A stretch of DNA of 64,000 bases from Nesterenkonia ebinurensis (GTDB lineage Bacteria; Actinomycetota; Actinomycetes; Actinomycetales; Micrococcaceae). Positions 42,004-51,280 of the stretch are shown here, piece by piece (within the stretch, counting starts at the first letter, position 1; each line of letters opens with the position of its first letter). The notes under the pieces were generated by a model. It was not told where the DNA came from, did no database searches, and was given only the letters and a program-made list of their open reading frames with translations. Made by a program: the position numbers and the translations under genes. The stretch spans positions 186,001-250,000 of the forward strand of contig NZ_VWNF01000011.1 of the NCBI RefSeq assembly GCF_008711175.1, given 5' to 3'.

Positions 42004-42017
42004 TCTGGTTAACCAGA
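42004..42017. promoter_or_regulatory. 14-bp perfect palindrome TCTGGTTAACCAGA
   Basis: A perfect dyad lies 37 bases after the membrane protein gene and 37 bases before the next start codon. Its AT-rich centre is unusual here. A second, imperfect GGTAACC element follows at about 42027. It looks like an operator for a TetR- or GntR-size dimer; no regulator gene is adjacent. Confidence 0.45.
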
Positions 42018-42054
42018 TAAGGCCAGTGGTAACCGGTGGAAGGAGGTGTGCGCC

Positions 42055-42918
42055 ATGAGCACCCGGCGGCTTGATGAGCTGAAGCTCTCCGTCCAGGACC
42101 AGGACCACCTGGACTATGAGACCTCTGCGGAGCCGGACCCCACCCTCCCGCTGAGCCGGAACCATGAGCCGACCATGCCGCTCTCCGCGGGAGGCTTCGC
42201 CGCTGCCCCGCCTTCTGGCCCTTCACCTGAGCCGTACGAGGAGGAGACCAGCAGCGGGGCGCCACGGCGCACCCTGATGATTGCAGGAGCGGTGATTGCC
42301 GCTCTGCTGGCAGCACTGCTACTGCTCCGGCTGCTGATACCCGCCGGTCCCAGCACCGCGGAGATCTTTGAGGATCTGGACATTGTGGGCCAGGAGTGGA
42401 CGGAGGCCCGCCAGGAGATCCGCAGCGCCGGGGCCGGGGACAGCGACTACCAGCTGGTGGAGCCCGATTCTGCGGCAGCTGACTCCGGGGCGGAGATGCT
42501 GGTGGACCGGGTGGAGATCGATGCAGAGAACGACGACGTCACCGTCTACCTGGAACCGGACACCGCCCAGTTTCTTGCCCAGCTCGGGTTGGAAGGGATG
42601 AGCTGGCCGCAGGCCCAGGAGGCTCTGGCGGAGGCCGAGCTCGAGCAGGGTTCAGACTATGAGGTGCTCACCGACCGCGGCGAGGTCTGGGTAGAGCGCA
42701 ACTGGAATGTGGCTGAGGTGCGCACCGAGGGCGATGTTCCGGCGGTCATCCTGACCAATCCCATGCAGAACCGGATCGACGACACCGGCCAGGGGGTGGC
42801 CAATTGGACCGATGAGCAGTGGCAGAACCTGCAGGAGTGGGACCCCCGGGACACCTGGCAGGATGTGGAGGACACCTTCAGCGACTGGGGCGAGGAGCTC
42901 GAGAACCTGCTGCCCTGA
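42055..42918 (+). CDS. Membrane-anchored extracytoplasmic protein of unknown function
   Basis: A 287-residue protein. A cytoplasmic N-terminus of about 75 residues contains two similar motifs, DPTLPLSRN and EPTMPLSAGG, which look like short repeats with Thr that might be phosphorylated. One helix follows (TLMIAGAVIAALLAALLLLR, about 77-96). The outer part has a segment in which LEGMSWPQAQEALAEAELEQ resembles the start of a PASTA-like unit. ATG 42055 has GGAGGTG five bases upstream. Converges on hemL. No enzymatic motif is seen. Confidence 0.7.
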   Translation: MSTRRLDELKLSVQDQDHLDYETSAEPDPTLPLSRNHEPTMPLSAGGFAAAPPSGPSPEPYEEETSSGAPRRTLMIAGAVIAALLAALLLLRLLIPAGPSTAEIFEDLDIVGQEWTEARQEIRSAGAGDSDYQLVEPDSAAADSGAEMLVDRVEIDAENDDVTVYLEPDTAQFLAQLGLEGMSWPQAQEALAEAELEQGSDYEVLTDRGEVWVERNWNVAEVRTEGDVPAVILTNPMQNRIDDTGQGVANWTDEQWQNLQEWDPRDTWQDVEDTFSDWGEELENLLP

Positions 42919-42939
42919 GGCCCCAGCTGCTGAGCCAGC

Positions 42940-44247
42940 TCAGGAAGAAGCGGCTGCGGCGGCTTGGGCTGCTGCCGGGAGCGCGGAGAGGATCCGGTCG
43001 ATGGCGGCGTCCTCGTGGGCTGCGGAGAGGAACCAGGCCTCGAACACACTGGGTGGCAGGTAGACCCCGGCCTCCAGCATGGCGTGGAAGAAAGGCCCGT
43101 AGCGGAAGGCCTCCTGCGCCTGGGCCTGCGAATAGTTGTGCACTCCGGTCTGGGACGTGCCGAATGCCACCGAGAACAGGCTGCCGACCTTCTGGATGGT
43201 GTGGTCCACCCCGGCATCGGAAAGTGCTGCGGCCAGCGCGTCGGCGACCACCTGAGCCTTCAGATCGATGTGCCGGTAGACCTCGGCGGTGGCGTTCTCC
43301 AGGGTGGCCACCCCGGCGGCCATCGCCACTGGGTTCCCGGAGAGCGTGCCGGCGTGGTAGACCGGGCCGGTGGGCGCCAAGTGCTCCATGATCTCGCGGC
43401 GTCCGGCCACCGCTGCGGTGGGCAGCCCCCCGCCGATCACCTTGCCGAAGGTGAACAGATCCGGGATCCAGCCCTCCTCACGCCCGGAAGCACCCCAGTA
43501 GCCGGCCTCGGTGATCCGGAACCCGGTCATCACCTCGTCAAAGATCATCAGAGCCCCGTGTGCCTCGGTGAGGCTGCGGATGAGCTGGTTGAACCCGGGT
43601 TCAGGGGGAACCACACCCATATTGGCCGGGGTAGCCTCAGTGATCACCGCAGCAATATCCTCACCATGCTCGGCGAACACCGTCTCAAGGGCCGCGCGGT
43701 CGTTGTACTCGATCACGATGGTCTCGGAGGCCTGCGCTTCGGTGACCCCCGCAGATCCGGGCAGTCCCAGGGTGGCGACCCCGGATCCGGCGGCGGCCAG
43801 TAGCCCATCGGAGTGGCCGTGGTAGCAGCCGGCGAACTTCACCACCAGGTTCTTTCCGGTGGCGCCGCGGGCCAGCCGGATCGCGGTCATTGTGGCCTCA
43901 GTGCCGGTGGAGACCATCCGGATCATCTCCGCCCCGGGAACTCGGGATCGCACCAGCTCGGCCAGCTGAGCCTCAGAGGGGTGGGAGGTGCCGAAGCCGA
44001 GCCCTTTGTCCACTGCAGCACGGACCGCGTCGAGCACCGCCGGGTGGCTGTGCCCCAGCAGGGCAGGGCCCCAGGAGCCGACCAGGTCCACATACTCTTT
44101 GCCCTCTGCGTCTGTCAGATACGGCCCACGGCCGGACACCATGGAGACGGGGGTGCCGCCCACGGAGCCGAAGGCACGCACCGGGGAGTTCACTCCCCCG
44201 GGCATCAGGATCTGGGCAGTGTCGAAGAGGTCCTGGTTGGTGGTCAT
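42940..44247 (-). CDS. hemL: Glutamate-1-semialdehyde 2,1-aminomutase
   Basis: A 435-residue PLP-dependent enzyme that converts glutamate-1-semialdehyde to 5-aminolevulinate in the C5 route of tetrapyrrole synthesis. Blocks seen are [20 protein letters not shown] at the N-terminus, [30 protein letters not shown] and the PLP Lys in [12 protein letters not shown] (about residue 267). Length is typical. ATG 44247 follows the hemB stop by eight bases, so hemB-hemL is an operon. The window does not show hemA. Downstream the gene converges on the membrane protein at 42918. Confidence 0.95.
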   Translation of the reverse strand: MTTNQDLFDTAQILMPGGVNSPVRAFGSVGGTPVSMVSGRGPYLTDAEGKEYVDLVGSWGPALLGHSHPAVLDAVRAAVDKGLGFGTSHPSEAQLAELVRSRVPGAEMIRMVSTGTEATMTAIRLARGATGKNLVVKFAGCYHGHSDGLLAAAGSGVATLGLPGSAGVTEAQASETIVIEYNDRAALETVFAEHGEDIAAVITEATPANMGVVPPEPGFNQLIRSLTEAHGALMIFDEVMTGFRITEAGYWGASGREEGWIPDLFTFGKVIGGGLPTAAVAGRREIMEHLAPTGPVYHAGTLSGNPVAMAAGVATLENATAEVYRHIDLKAQVVADALAAALSDAGVDHTIQKVGSLFSVAFGTSQTGVHNYSQAQAQEAFRYGPFFHAMLEAGVYLPPSVFEAWFLSAAHEDAAIDRILSALPAAAQAAAAASS

Positions 44248-44255
44248 CGAAAGGT

Positions 44256-45236
44256 TCAGTCCTCCTGCAGCCAGCGGGCTGCCTCGGCGGCATAATAGGT
44301 CAGCACATTGGTGGCCCCGGCCCGGCGGATCGCAGTCAGTGTCTCCAGCGCCACGGTTCTGCGGTCAATCCAGCCGTTGGCGGCGGCGGCCTCGATCATC
44401 GCGTACTCGCCGGAGACCTGGTAGGCGGAGACGGGCACATCGGAGATCCCGGCCACATCGGAGAGGATGTCCAGGTAGGCGCTGGCGGGTTTGACCATCA
44501 CTATATCGGCGCCCTCGGCCAGGTCGAGCTCGACTTCGCGCAGCGCCTCAGTGCGGTTGGGAGCATCCATCTGGTACTGCCGCCGGTCGCCTTTCAACTG
44601 GGAGTCCACCGCCTCCCGGAAGGGTCCGTAGAAGCCTGAGGCGTATTTGGCGGCGTAGGCGAGAATGGGCACCTGCTGGTGGCCGGCGGCGTCGAGCGCT
44701 TCCCGGATCACTGCGACCTGCCCGTCCATCATGCCGGAGGGGGCCACGACGTCGGCCCCGGCCTCTGCCTGCTCGGCTCCCATCTGGCCGTAGATCTCCA
44801 GGGTAGCGTCGTTGTCCACCTCTCCGGCAGCCGTGAGCACCCCGCAGTGTCCGTGGTCGGTGAACTCATCCAGGCAGAGGTCGCTCATCACCGGCAGGTC
44901 ATCGCCTACGGCGTCTTTGACTGCGCGGATGCTGCGGTTGAGGATGCCCTCCGGGTTCAGCCCGGCTGAACCCTGCGGGTCGCGCTGGGCGGGGATGCCG
45001 AAGAGCATGATGCCGCCCAGGCCCAGGTCGGAGGCCTCTGCCGCGGCGTCCAACAACGTGGCCTCAGTGTGCTGCACAACCCCGGGCATAGAGGTGATGG
45101 GAGCCGGTTCGGCCAGCCCCTCCCGGACAAAGAGCGGGAGGATGAAGTCTGCAGGGTGCAGCCGGGTCTCGGCCACCAGCCGGCGCAGTGCAGGGGTACG
45201 CCGCAGCCGACGAGGGCGTTGTGCAGGGAAAGTCAC
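44256..45236 (-). CDS. hemB: Porphobilinogen synthase (ALA dehydratase)
   Basis: A 326-residue enzyme that condenses two 5-aminolevulinate molecules to porphobilinogen. The two Schiff-base Lys are in [16 protein letters not shown] (about 195) and [13 protein letters not shown] (about 246). The metal region reads [15 protein letters not shown], with Asp where zinc-dependent enzymes have Cys, which suggests the Mg-type. GTG 45236 has AGGAG nine bases upstream. Directly upstream is the frameshifted membrane gene (stop two bases from the hemB start), so the operon continues. Confidence 0.95.
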   Translation of the reverse strand: MTFPAQRPRRLRRTPALRRLVAETRLHPADFILPLFVREGLAEPAPITSMPGVVQHTEATLLDAAAEASDLGLGGIMLFGIPAQRDPQGSAGLNPEGILNRSIRAVKDAVGDDLPVMSDLCLDEFTDHGHCGVLTAAGEVDNDATLEIYGQMGAEQAEAGADVVAPSGMMDGQVAVIREALDAAGHQQVPILAYAAKYASGFYGPFREAVDSQLKGDRRQYQMDAPNRTEALREVELDLAEGADIVMVKPASAYLDILSDVAGISDVPVSAYQVSGEYAMIEAAAANGWIDRRTVALETLTAIRRAGATNVLTYYAAEAARWLQED

Positions 45237-45237
45237 G

Positions 45238-45763
45238 TCAAAGGGCTCCTGAAGAGAAGTGGACCACCCTCAACTCTACCGGGGACCGACAGTGACTCCC
45301 ACCCGATCTGCACTTTTTCCGGGAAACAGCGTTCAGGATCATATGCGCAGGAAGAACGCTGAGCACGGCGATCGCCAAGCAGCCCAAACCAAAGGGCACC
45401 AGATCAGTCTCCGTACCTCGATAGAGTGCGCCGCTGACCAGTGAGACCGTCAACCCGAAGGCCCCGCCCACAGCCAGGGTCGGGAGCGTGGGCAGCCGAA
45501 ACCGCCAGAGAGTGAACCCGGGGGGTATAGGAGCGGATGTAGTAGGACTGTGCTGCCATCACGGCGATAACCGCAGTCACTATACCGCCCCATAGGAATT
45601 CGCCACCGCCACTGTGGACTCCGGAGAAGAAGAGCAGAGCAGCTGCGCTGAGAATCAGCAGCATCGCCGCGATATGACCATGCGGCTGTCCCAGCGGCCG
45701 AGGCTTCGCAGTGGGCTCGGGAGCAGCCGCTTCCGTGTTCGTCTCGATCTGCGTCGTCATCAT
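45238..45763 (-). pseudogene. Small membrane protein gene split by a frameshift in a G6 run
   Basis: The first frame (45763 down) gives three segments of a membrane protein: AAMLLILSAAALLFFSGVHS, then WGGIVTAVIAVMAAQSYYIR. After a C6 run on the coding strand (45520-45525) it reads through nonsense to a stop near 45404. In another frame the natural continuation follows: PGFTLWRFRLPTLPTLAVGG, then helices AFGLTVSLVSG and LGCLAIAVLSVLPAHMILNA. One inserted or lost base in the run would restore a protein of about 160 residues with four helices. Lies directly upstream of hemB. A slip in the cell or a sequencing error cannot be told apart here. Confidence 0.65.
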
Positions 45764-45835
45764 TCATGCACCAAGTTTCTTCAGTTGTCACCGTTCTTTT
45801 TGTTCTAACAGGACCCGAGGCGAAGATCAACACTC

Positions 45836-45856
45836 AGCGCCTCCTGCGGAGGCGCT
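45836..45856. terminator. Perfect 9-bp hairpin
   Basis: AGCGCCTCC-TGC-GGAGGCGCT is a perfect stem with a 3-base loop, lying in the 235-bp region between the divergent membrane gene and the formate dehydrogenase pseudogene. It may be a terminator remnant or an operator. Confidence 0.5.
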
Positions 45857-45998
45857 CCGAGCCGATGCACTGCGAATTCTCACCGGGCATCCAGGCGCAC
45901 ACCCTTGACCTGAAGCATCGGGGGCGGTCACGGTGGAAGCGGCAGACGTCAACCAAGCCGCAGACACAAGGTACACAACGCACCGTAAGGAGTCAGTC

Positions 45999-47100
45999 AT
46001 GGCAAAGATACTCTGCGTCCTCTATCCCGACCCGGTGGACGGATACCCGCCCGAATACGCCCGGGACGCTCTGCCGCGCATCGAGAAGTATCCGGGAGGA
46101 CAGACCCTGCCGACCCCGTCCTCGGTGGACTTCTCCCCCGGTGAGCTGCTGGGCTCCGAGTCCGGGGAGCTTGGTCTGAGAACGTTCCTGGAGGAGACCG
46201 GCCACAAGCTGGTGGTCACCACGGACAAGGAGGGGGCCCGGCTCGGTCTTCGACCAGCACCTGCCCGATGCCGAGGTGGTCATCTCCCAGCCGTTCTGGC
46301 CGGCCTATCTGGACGCCGAGCGGCTCAAACACGCCGAGAACCTCAAGCTGGCCATCACCGCCGAGATCACCTATTCGAACTCCATCAGCGTCTCTGAGCA
46401 TGCGGTGATGCTGATCCTGAACCTGGTGCGCAATTTTGCGCCGAGTCACAAGTGGGTCACCGAGGAGCGGGGATGGAATATCGCTGACTCCGCCTACCGG
46501 TCCTTCGACCTTGAGGGGATGGACGTAGGCGTCCTGGCTGCCGGAAGGATCGGGTATGCGGTGCTCAAACGTCTGGAGCCCTTCGACGTGAACCTGCACT
46601 ACTTCGACAAGAACCGGCTGCCCTATGACGTGGAGAAGGAGCTGAACCTCACCTTCCATGACTCCGCCCAGGACCTGGTCCGCAGCGTCGATGTGGTCTC
46701 GGTCCATGCACCGCTGTCCGCCGAGACCAAGGGACTGTTCGACGAGGAGCTGCTGAACTCCATGCGCCGCGGTAGCTATATCGTCAACACCGCCCGCGGG
46801 GCCATTATGGACCGTGACGCTGTGGTCCGCGCCCTGGAGTCCGGCCAGCTGGCCGGCTACGCCGGGGACGTGTGGTACCCCCAGCCTCCTCCGGAGAACC
46901 ACCCCTGGCGGACCATGCCGCACAACGCGATGACCCCGCATGTCTCCGGGACCTCAATACAGGCTCAGGCGCGATATGCGGCGGGAACCCGGGAGATCCT
47001 GGAGGATTATTTCGCCGGGCACAGCATCCGGGATGAGTACATCATCGTCGACGGCGGCGAACTCGCCGGCACCGGCGCGAAGTCCTATAAGATCGGCTGA
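45999..47100 (+). pseudogene. NAD-dependent formate dehydrogenase with frameshift and in-frame deletion
   Basis: Coding begins at ATG 45999 with AAGGAG upstream: MAKILCVLYPDPVDGYPPEY, then RIEKYPGGQTLPTPSSVDFS, the classic FDH start. After VVTTDKEG the frame is lost in a G5 run (about 46232-46240). The right reading, SVFDQHLPDAEVVISQPFWP, goes on in the frame that ends at 47100. A second lesion lies at about 46355-46366: NLKLAITA is joined directly to EITYSNSISVSEH, dropping about 20 residues that in FDH hold the GIGSDHVDL substrate-site segment. The rest is well kept, including GRIGYAVLKR, NTARGAIMDRDAV and TPHVSGTS. The gene could not make an active enzyme. It is on the opposite strand to the hem genes. 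Confidence 0.8.
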
Positions 47101-47127
47101 TTCACGGGCGCCCAGGCGTTCAAGACG

Positions 47128-47919
47128 CTATGAGGAACCCAGTGCCCGCAGCACTCCGACGGCCGTCGGCTCAGGAAGTACGCTGTCGGGGAGGCGACCC
47201 AGCGACGTGAGGGCCTCAGCTGTGGGTTGGCCCATGGCTAATGTGGTCACTGGTGGGGCGCTCAGCTGTGCCCACACCCGTGCGGCGGAAGAGCTGGTGA
47301 TGAGCACTATGTCGCCCTCAGCCAAGTCCCGCGGGGTGAGCAGATCGCCGCTATCACCGCCGGTGATATGGATGGGCTGCAGAGTCTCAGGGGCAGCGGG
47401 GTCCAGCGGGACAGTGTCATAGGCGGTGACTCGGGTGACGCTCCAGCCGTCGGTGGTCAGCCCCTCCGCCAGCTCAGGGCGGGCCTTGGCAGACTGCAGA
47501 AGCAGCAGTCGCGATCCCTCCGCCGGAGTCGGCAGTTCGGCAAGGACCCCGGCTGCACTGTGGTCCTGGGGCATCCAGGGGTGGTGAGCCTCTGAGAGTT
47601 CGTTGAGCACTCGAGCTGTGCCAGAGCCGACGACGCCCACCTGGGTTCGCTCCGGAACAGTCCCGTCCCAGCCGCAGTCCCTCAGGGCTCGCACCGTGTT
47701 GCCGCTGGTGAGCAGCAGCCAGTGGAAGTCTCCGCGCTCAAGGCGCTGAATCGTCGTGGTCAGTTCGCTGAGATCCTCGGGCAGCACCTGCTGGGTCAGC
47801 GGCAGGAAGGCGACGTCGAAGCCGGCATCCCGCAGGCGGTCCTCCAGCGCGCCAGTCTGCGCGGGATGGCGCGTCATCACAACCCGCCGCAGCCTATGCG
47901 GAGCCTCAGATCCGTCCAT
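47128..47919 (-). CDS. hemD: Uroporphyrinogen-III synthase
   Basis: A 263-residue protein of the HemD fold, closing hydroxymethylbilane with ring-D inversion. Although HemD is poorly conserved, the signs are present: VVMTRHPAQTGALEDRLRDA at the N-terminus, WLLLTSGNTVRALRD, VGVVGSGTARVL, and DIVLITSSSAARVWAQL with LAMGQPTAEAL in the second domain. ATG 47919 gives a normal length. It is 79 bases downstream of the GH3 gene and is separated from hemC by 12.5 kb of other genes, which is not the usual hemC-hemD adjacency. The stop is near that of the FDH pseudogene on the other strand. Confidence 0.9.
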   Translation of the reverse strand: MDGSEAPHRLRRVVMTRHPAQTGALEDRLRDAGFDVAFLPLTQQVLPEDLSELTTTIQRLERGDFHWLLLTSGNTVRALRDCGWDGTVPERTQVGVVGSGTARVLNELSEAHHPWMPQDHSAAGVLAELPTPAEGSRLLLLQSAKARPELAEGLTTDGWSVTRVTAYDTVPLDPAAPETLQPIHITGGDSGDLLTPRDLAEGDIVLITSSSAARVWAQLSAPPVTTLAMGQPTAEALTSLGRLPDSVLPEPTAVGVLRALGSS

Positions 47920-47998
47920 CCATCCACATTAGCCTTTGCCATGTGAAATCTGAGGATTGCAGTGTGTGCTGGATTGGCGCTTACGGAGCTAAGACGGC

Positions 47999-50389
47999 TC
48001 ACCTGCTCCGCGGCCGCCCGTGGCACCTCTTCTCATGGGTAGTGGCTGGCGGATACAGTTCCTGCTCTTGAGCCTGCACATTCTGGATGAGCTCCTCTAT
48101 CTCCGCTTCGTCCAGCACCAGGTCGAAGCGGTTGGCGAGGGTGTCGAAAACGTTGACGAATGACTTGGCACATTCCTGCAGCACCGCATCCGCCTCCGCC
48201 GTAGGCATCTGGAGCTTTCCCACGATGAATGCCGTGACAGCTTCCCTCGCCAACGGGTTTTCGAGAGCGAAGGCGGGTTCTGTCTGCCTGCGCAGTGGCC
48301 TCCATGCCGGGCCGGTCTCCGCGATTGCGACCTCCCCTGTGAGCGGCAAGCTCTGTGAAGAGTTCCCGACGTACAGGGTGGCAGGCCCTGGCGGGAGGAC
48401 TCGGCGATGACGCCAGGAGTCCCAGATGCTGAAGCGGTCCATGGGAACAGCGATGGAGAGCTGTTTCTTCTCCCCAGCCTCCAGGTGGACTTTCTGAAAC
48501 GCAGCCAGCTGAGGGACCGTCGGGCGGTTCGCCCAGGGGAGGATGAAATAGACCTGCACCACTTCCGCGCCGTCTCTGTTGCCGGTGTTCTCGATGTCGG
48601 CCATAAGCCGCAGCTCTTCCCCTGCTTTCACCGCCCCAGAGGCCATACGCAGATGTGAAATCTCGAAGGTCGTGTAGCTCAGCCCGAAGCCGAACGGGAA
48701 CAGCGGCTCCACCCCGCGTACCTGGTAGGAGCGGTACCCGGCATACGGTCCTTCCGAGTAGAAGTGCTCCCCGGCCTCACCGGGGTAGGTGTGGAACCCG
48801 GGAATATCTTCGACCCTCTGGGGGAAGGTCGTCGCCAACTTCCCTGATGGATTGACCTGGCCGAAGAGCAGCTGGGCAACGGCACGTCCCATTGCTTGCC
48901 CGGCATAGAAGGGAACGAGCACAGCGCTGACCTCCTCCAGCCACGGCATAGTCACTGCATCGGGAACGGTGAGCACGACGACGGTCGGCAGGCCCGTCCG
49001 AGCCGCCTGGCGGATAAGTTCGTCGTACCCGGTGTCGAGGGAGAGGTCCTTGCGGTCGGAGTTCTCTCCTCCTTTGCTCTGCGGAGCGTGGGCGAAGACC
49101 ACAGCGGCATCTGCTTGGTGAGCGGCCGCTCGCAGCTCCTGCCCCTGAACAATGACGGTATCCCCCTCACGCACCACTCCGGGCAGGTAGTCGACATGCT
49201 CTGCACCAGCCAGAGACTTGATCTCCTCCAACGGGATGTCGAGATGGACCGGCGTCATCCGGGCACTGCCGAAGCCCTGGATGATCGGCTCTGCGGCACC
49301 CTCTCCGAGCACCAGGAGTCTCTGACCCTTCATCTTGTCGAAGGGGAGAGTGCCGTCATTGGCCAGCAGCACAGAACCTGCCGCAGCCGCTTCGTGCGCG
49401 ACCTCGTGGCTGTCTTTGAACACTTCGTCCGGTATCGAGTGCGATGGCCTCAGCCCCTGGTTCTCCTCCACGGTGCTGATCAGAGAGAGGATGCGGCCAG
49501 CCGACTGGTCAAGAGGCTCCTGCCGCACTTCACCGGCATTGACCGCTGCTTCCAGCTTGGCGGTCCTGTTTCGGCTCTGGGGCATATCGAGATCATTTCC
49601 GGCGATCAGCGACGCGGGACGGTCGGTGATCCCGTGCCAGTCGGAGACGACGACGCCCTCGAATCCCCAGAGGTCCCGGAGCACCTCGCTGAGGAGCCAG
49701 CGGTTCTGTGCCGCCTGGATGCCGCTGAGCCGGTTGTAGGAGCTCATGACCATCCAGGGCCTCGCCTGCTTGATGACCAGCTCGAATCCCCGCAGATAGA
49801 CGTCGTGGAGGGCCCGTTCTTCGATGACTGAGTCCATAGAGGTGCGCTCCACTTCGGAGTTGTTCGCCGCAAAGTGCTTGATGCACGCGCCGACTCCCCG
49901 GGACTGTAGCCCTTCCACTGTGCCTGCGGCCATGACGGCAGTGAGAATCGGGTCCTCGGAGTAGTACTCAGATGTTCTTCCGGCCAGCGGAGTGCGACGC
50001 AGGTTCATCCCCGGTCCCAGAAGAATCCCGACATCGAAGAGGGCAGCCTCGGCGGCCATCGCCTGGCCGAGTCGGAACGCCAGGTCGGGATCCCATGCCG
50101 TGCCGACCAGCGAAGCGGTGGGGAAGCAGGTTGCAGGTTCCGTCTTCCGCACCTCGGCGGCTTTGGCGCGGCGTTCGTTGACCATGGAGATGAAGTCACT
50201 GAAGTCGGCGTCGGCATTCTCATCAGCCTGGCTGGGGGAATAGCGGAGACCATTGGGCCCGTCAGCCATCACCAGCGAAGGAATGCCCAGGCGCTTGACT
50301 GCCGGCGTCCGCCACATTCCATGGCCGGACACCAGGGAGACCTTCTCCTGGGTGGTGAGCTCCTCGAGAAGCTTCCGGTATCGGCTCAC
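47999..50389 (-). CDS. Glycoside hydrolase family 3 protein (beta-glucosidase-like)
   Basis: A 796-residue enzyme. The N-terminal (beta/alpha)8 domain starts MSRYRKLLEELTTQEKVSLV and holds the substrate Asp in MADGPNGLRYSP. The catalytic nucleophile is the Asp in GVVVSDWHGITDRPAS (about residue 250). The second, alpha/beta domain has the KGGENSDRKDLSLDTGYD segment. The C-terminal fibronectin-like domain contains YPFGFGLSYTTFEIS. An extra Glu-rich 90 residues follow. It would release glucose or a related sugar from beta-glycosides. No signal peptide is visible, so it acts inside the cell. GTG 50389 has AGGGG upstream. The upstream ABC transporter may import its substrate. Confidence 0.9.
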   Translation of the reverse strand: MSRYRKLLEELTTQEKVSLVSGHGMWRTPAVKRLGIPSLVMADGPNGLRYSPSQADENADADFSDFISMVNERRAKAAEVRKTEPATCFPTASLVGTAWDPDLAFRLGQAMAAEAALFDVGILLGPGMNLRRTPLAGRTSEYYSEDPILTAVMAAGTVEGLQSRGVGACIKHFAANNSEVERTSMDSVIEERALHDVYLRGFELVIKQARPWMVMSSYNRLSGIQAAQNRWLLSEVLRDLWGFEGVVVSDWHGITDRPASLIAGNDLDMPQSRNRTAKLEAAVNAGEVRQEPLDQSAGRILSLISTVEENQGLRPSHSIPDEVFKDSHEVAHEAAAAGSVLLANDGTLPFDKMKGQRLLVLGEGAAEPIIQGFGSARMTPVHLDIPLEEIKSLAGAEHVDYLPGVVREGDTVIVQGQELRAAAHQADAAVVFAHAPQSKGGENSDRKDLSLDTGYDELIRQAARTGLPTVVVLTVPDAVTMPWLEEVSAVLVPFYAGQAMGRAVAQLLFGQVNPSGKLATTFPQRVEDIPGFHTYPGEAGEHFYSEGPYAGYRSYQVRGVEPLFPFGFGLSYTTFEISHLRMASGAVKAGEELRLMADIENTGNRDGAEVVQVYFILPWANRPTVPQLAAFQKVHLEAGEKKQLSIAVPMDRFSIWDSWRHRRVLPPGPATLYVGNSSQSLPLTGEVAIAETGPAWRPLRRQTEPAFALENPLAREAVTAFIVGKLQMPTAEADAVLQECAKSFVNVFDTLANRFDLVLDEAEIEELIQNVQAQEQELYPPATTHEKRCHGRPRSR

Positions 50390-50434
50390 TCTGCCCCTTT
50401 CTCTGTTGTGTTTCGGAAGTCGGACTGGCGGGCA

Positions 50435-51280
50435 TTAGGCGGTCACGGCGCCGGGGAACTCCCGGCGGTACGCCACCCGGCGTTCGCGCTGCCGTTCAGG
50501 ATCCGGAACCGGAGAGGCCATCAGCAGCCGCCGGGTGTACGGATCCGTAGGGTCTTCAGTGACTTTGCGCACGTCGTCAAACTCCACAAGCCTGCCGCGG
50601 TAGAGGACTGCCACACGGTGCGAGACAGCCCGGATCACCCCCAAGTCGTGGGAGGTGAAGAGCAGTGAAACCCCACTCTCCTGCTGGATCTCCATGAGCA
50701 GATCGAGAATCCTGGCCTGGGTCGAAAGGTCGAGCGCACTGACAATCTCATCGCAGACGATCAGCCGGGGCCGGCGGATGAGGGCGCGGGCGATGGCAAC
50801 TCTCTGGCGCTGGCCGCCGCTGAACTCATTGGGGTATCTGTCCAGGCTGTCGGAGGGCAACTGAACCTGGTCCATGAGGATCTCCGCCTGCTGCACGGCT
50901 TCGGCACGGGAGATTCCAGCGGTGCGCAGCGGTTCGGTAACAGTGTCCCTGATAGTCATAGCAGGGTTTAGTGAGCCGTAGGGATCCTGGAAGACCACTT
51001 GGAGAGCGCTGGCCAGCTCCCGCCGCCGTGCGGCAGAGGCTCGGGAGATGTCCTCGCCGTCGAAGTGAACCTCACCTTCTGACACCGGGCTGAGACCCAG
51101 CACCGCCCGCCCGAGGGTGGATTTGCCCGACCCTGATTCTCCGACGAGCCCGACCGTTTCGCCCGGCCGGACATCAATGCTCACACCGTCGAGGACTCTG
51201 GCCTTCTGACGCCAGGCTCCTCGTTTCGGATAGTCCACACAGAGGTTGCGAACATCCAGCAAAGGCTGCTGATCAGTCAT
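50435..51280 (-). CDS. Oligopeptide-type ABC transporter ATPase (DppF/OppF-like)
   Basis: A 281-residue ATPase. Walker A is GLVGESGSGKSTLGRA, the Q-loop is VFQDPYGSLNPA, the signature is EFSGGQRQRVAIA, Walker B is RLIVCDEIVSALDL and the H-loop is LFTSHDLGVI. It ends with the short C-terminal extension typical of peptide transporters (DPYTRRLLMASPVP). Walker B carries CDEI in place of the more common ADEP. ATG 51280 has AGGAGG five bases upstream and overlaps the end of the fused gene, so it is coupled. It is the second ATPase of this import system, paired with the fused ATPase domain upstream. Confidence 0.9.
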   Translation of the reverse strand: MTDQQPLLDVRNLCVDYPKRGAWRQKARVLDGVSIDVRPGETVGLVGESGSGKSTLGRAVLGLSPVSEGEVHFDGEDISRASAARRRELASALQVVFQDPYGSLNPAMTIRDTVTEPLRTAGISRAEAVQQAEILMDQVQLPSDSLDRYPNEFSGGQRQRVAIARALIRRPRLIVCDEIVSALDLSTQARILDLLMEIQQESGVSLLFTSHDLGVIRAVSHRVAVLYRGRLVEFDDVRKVTEDPTDPYTRRLLMASPVPDPERQRERRVAYRREFPGAVTA

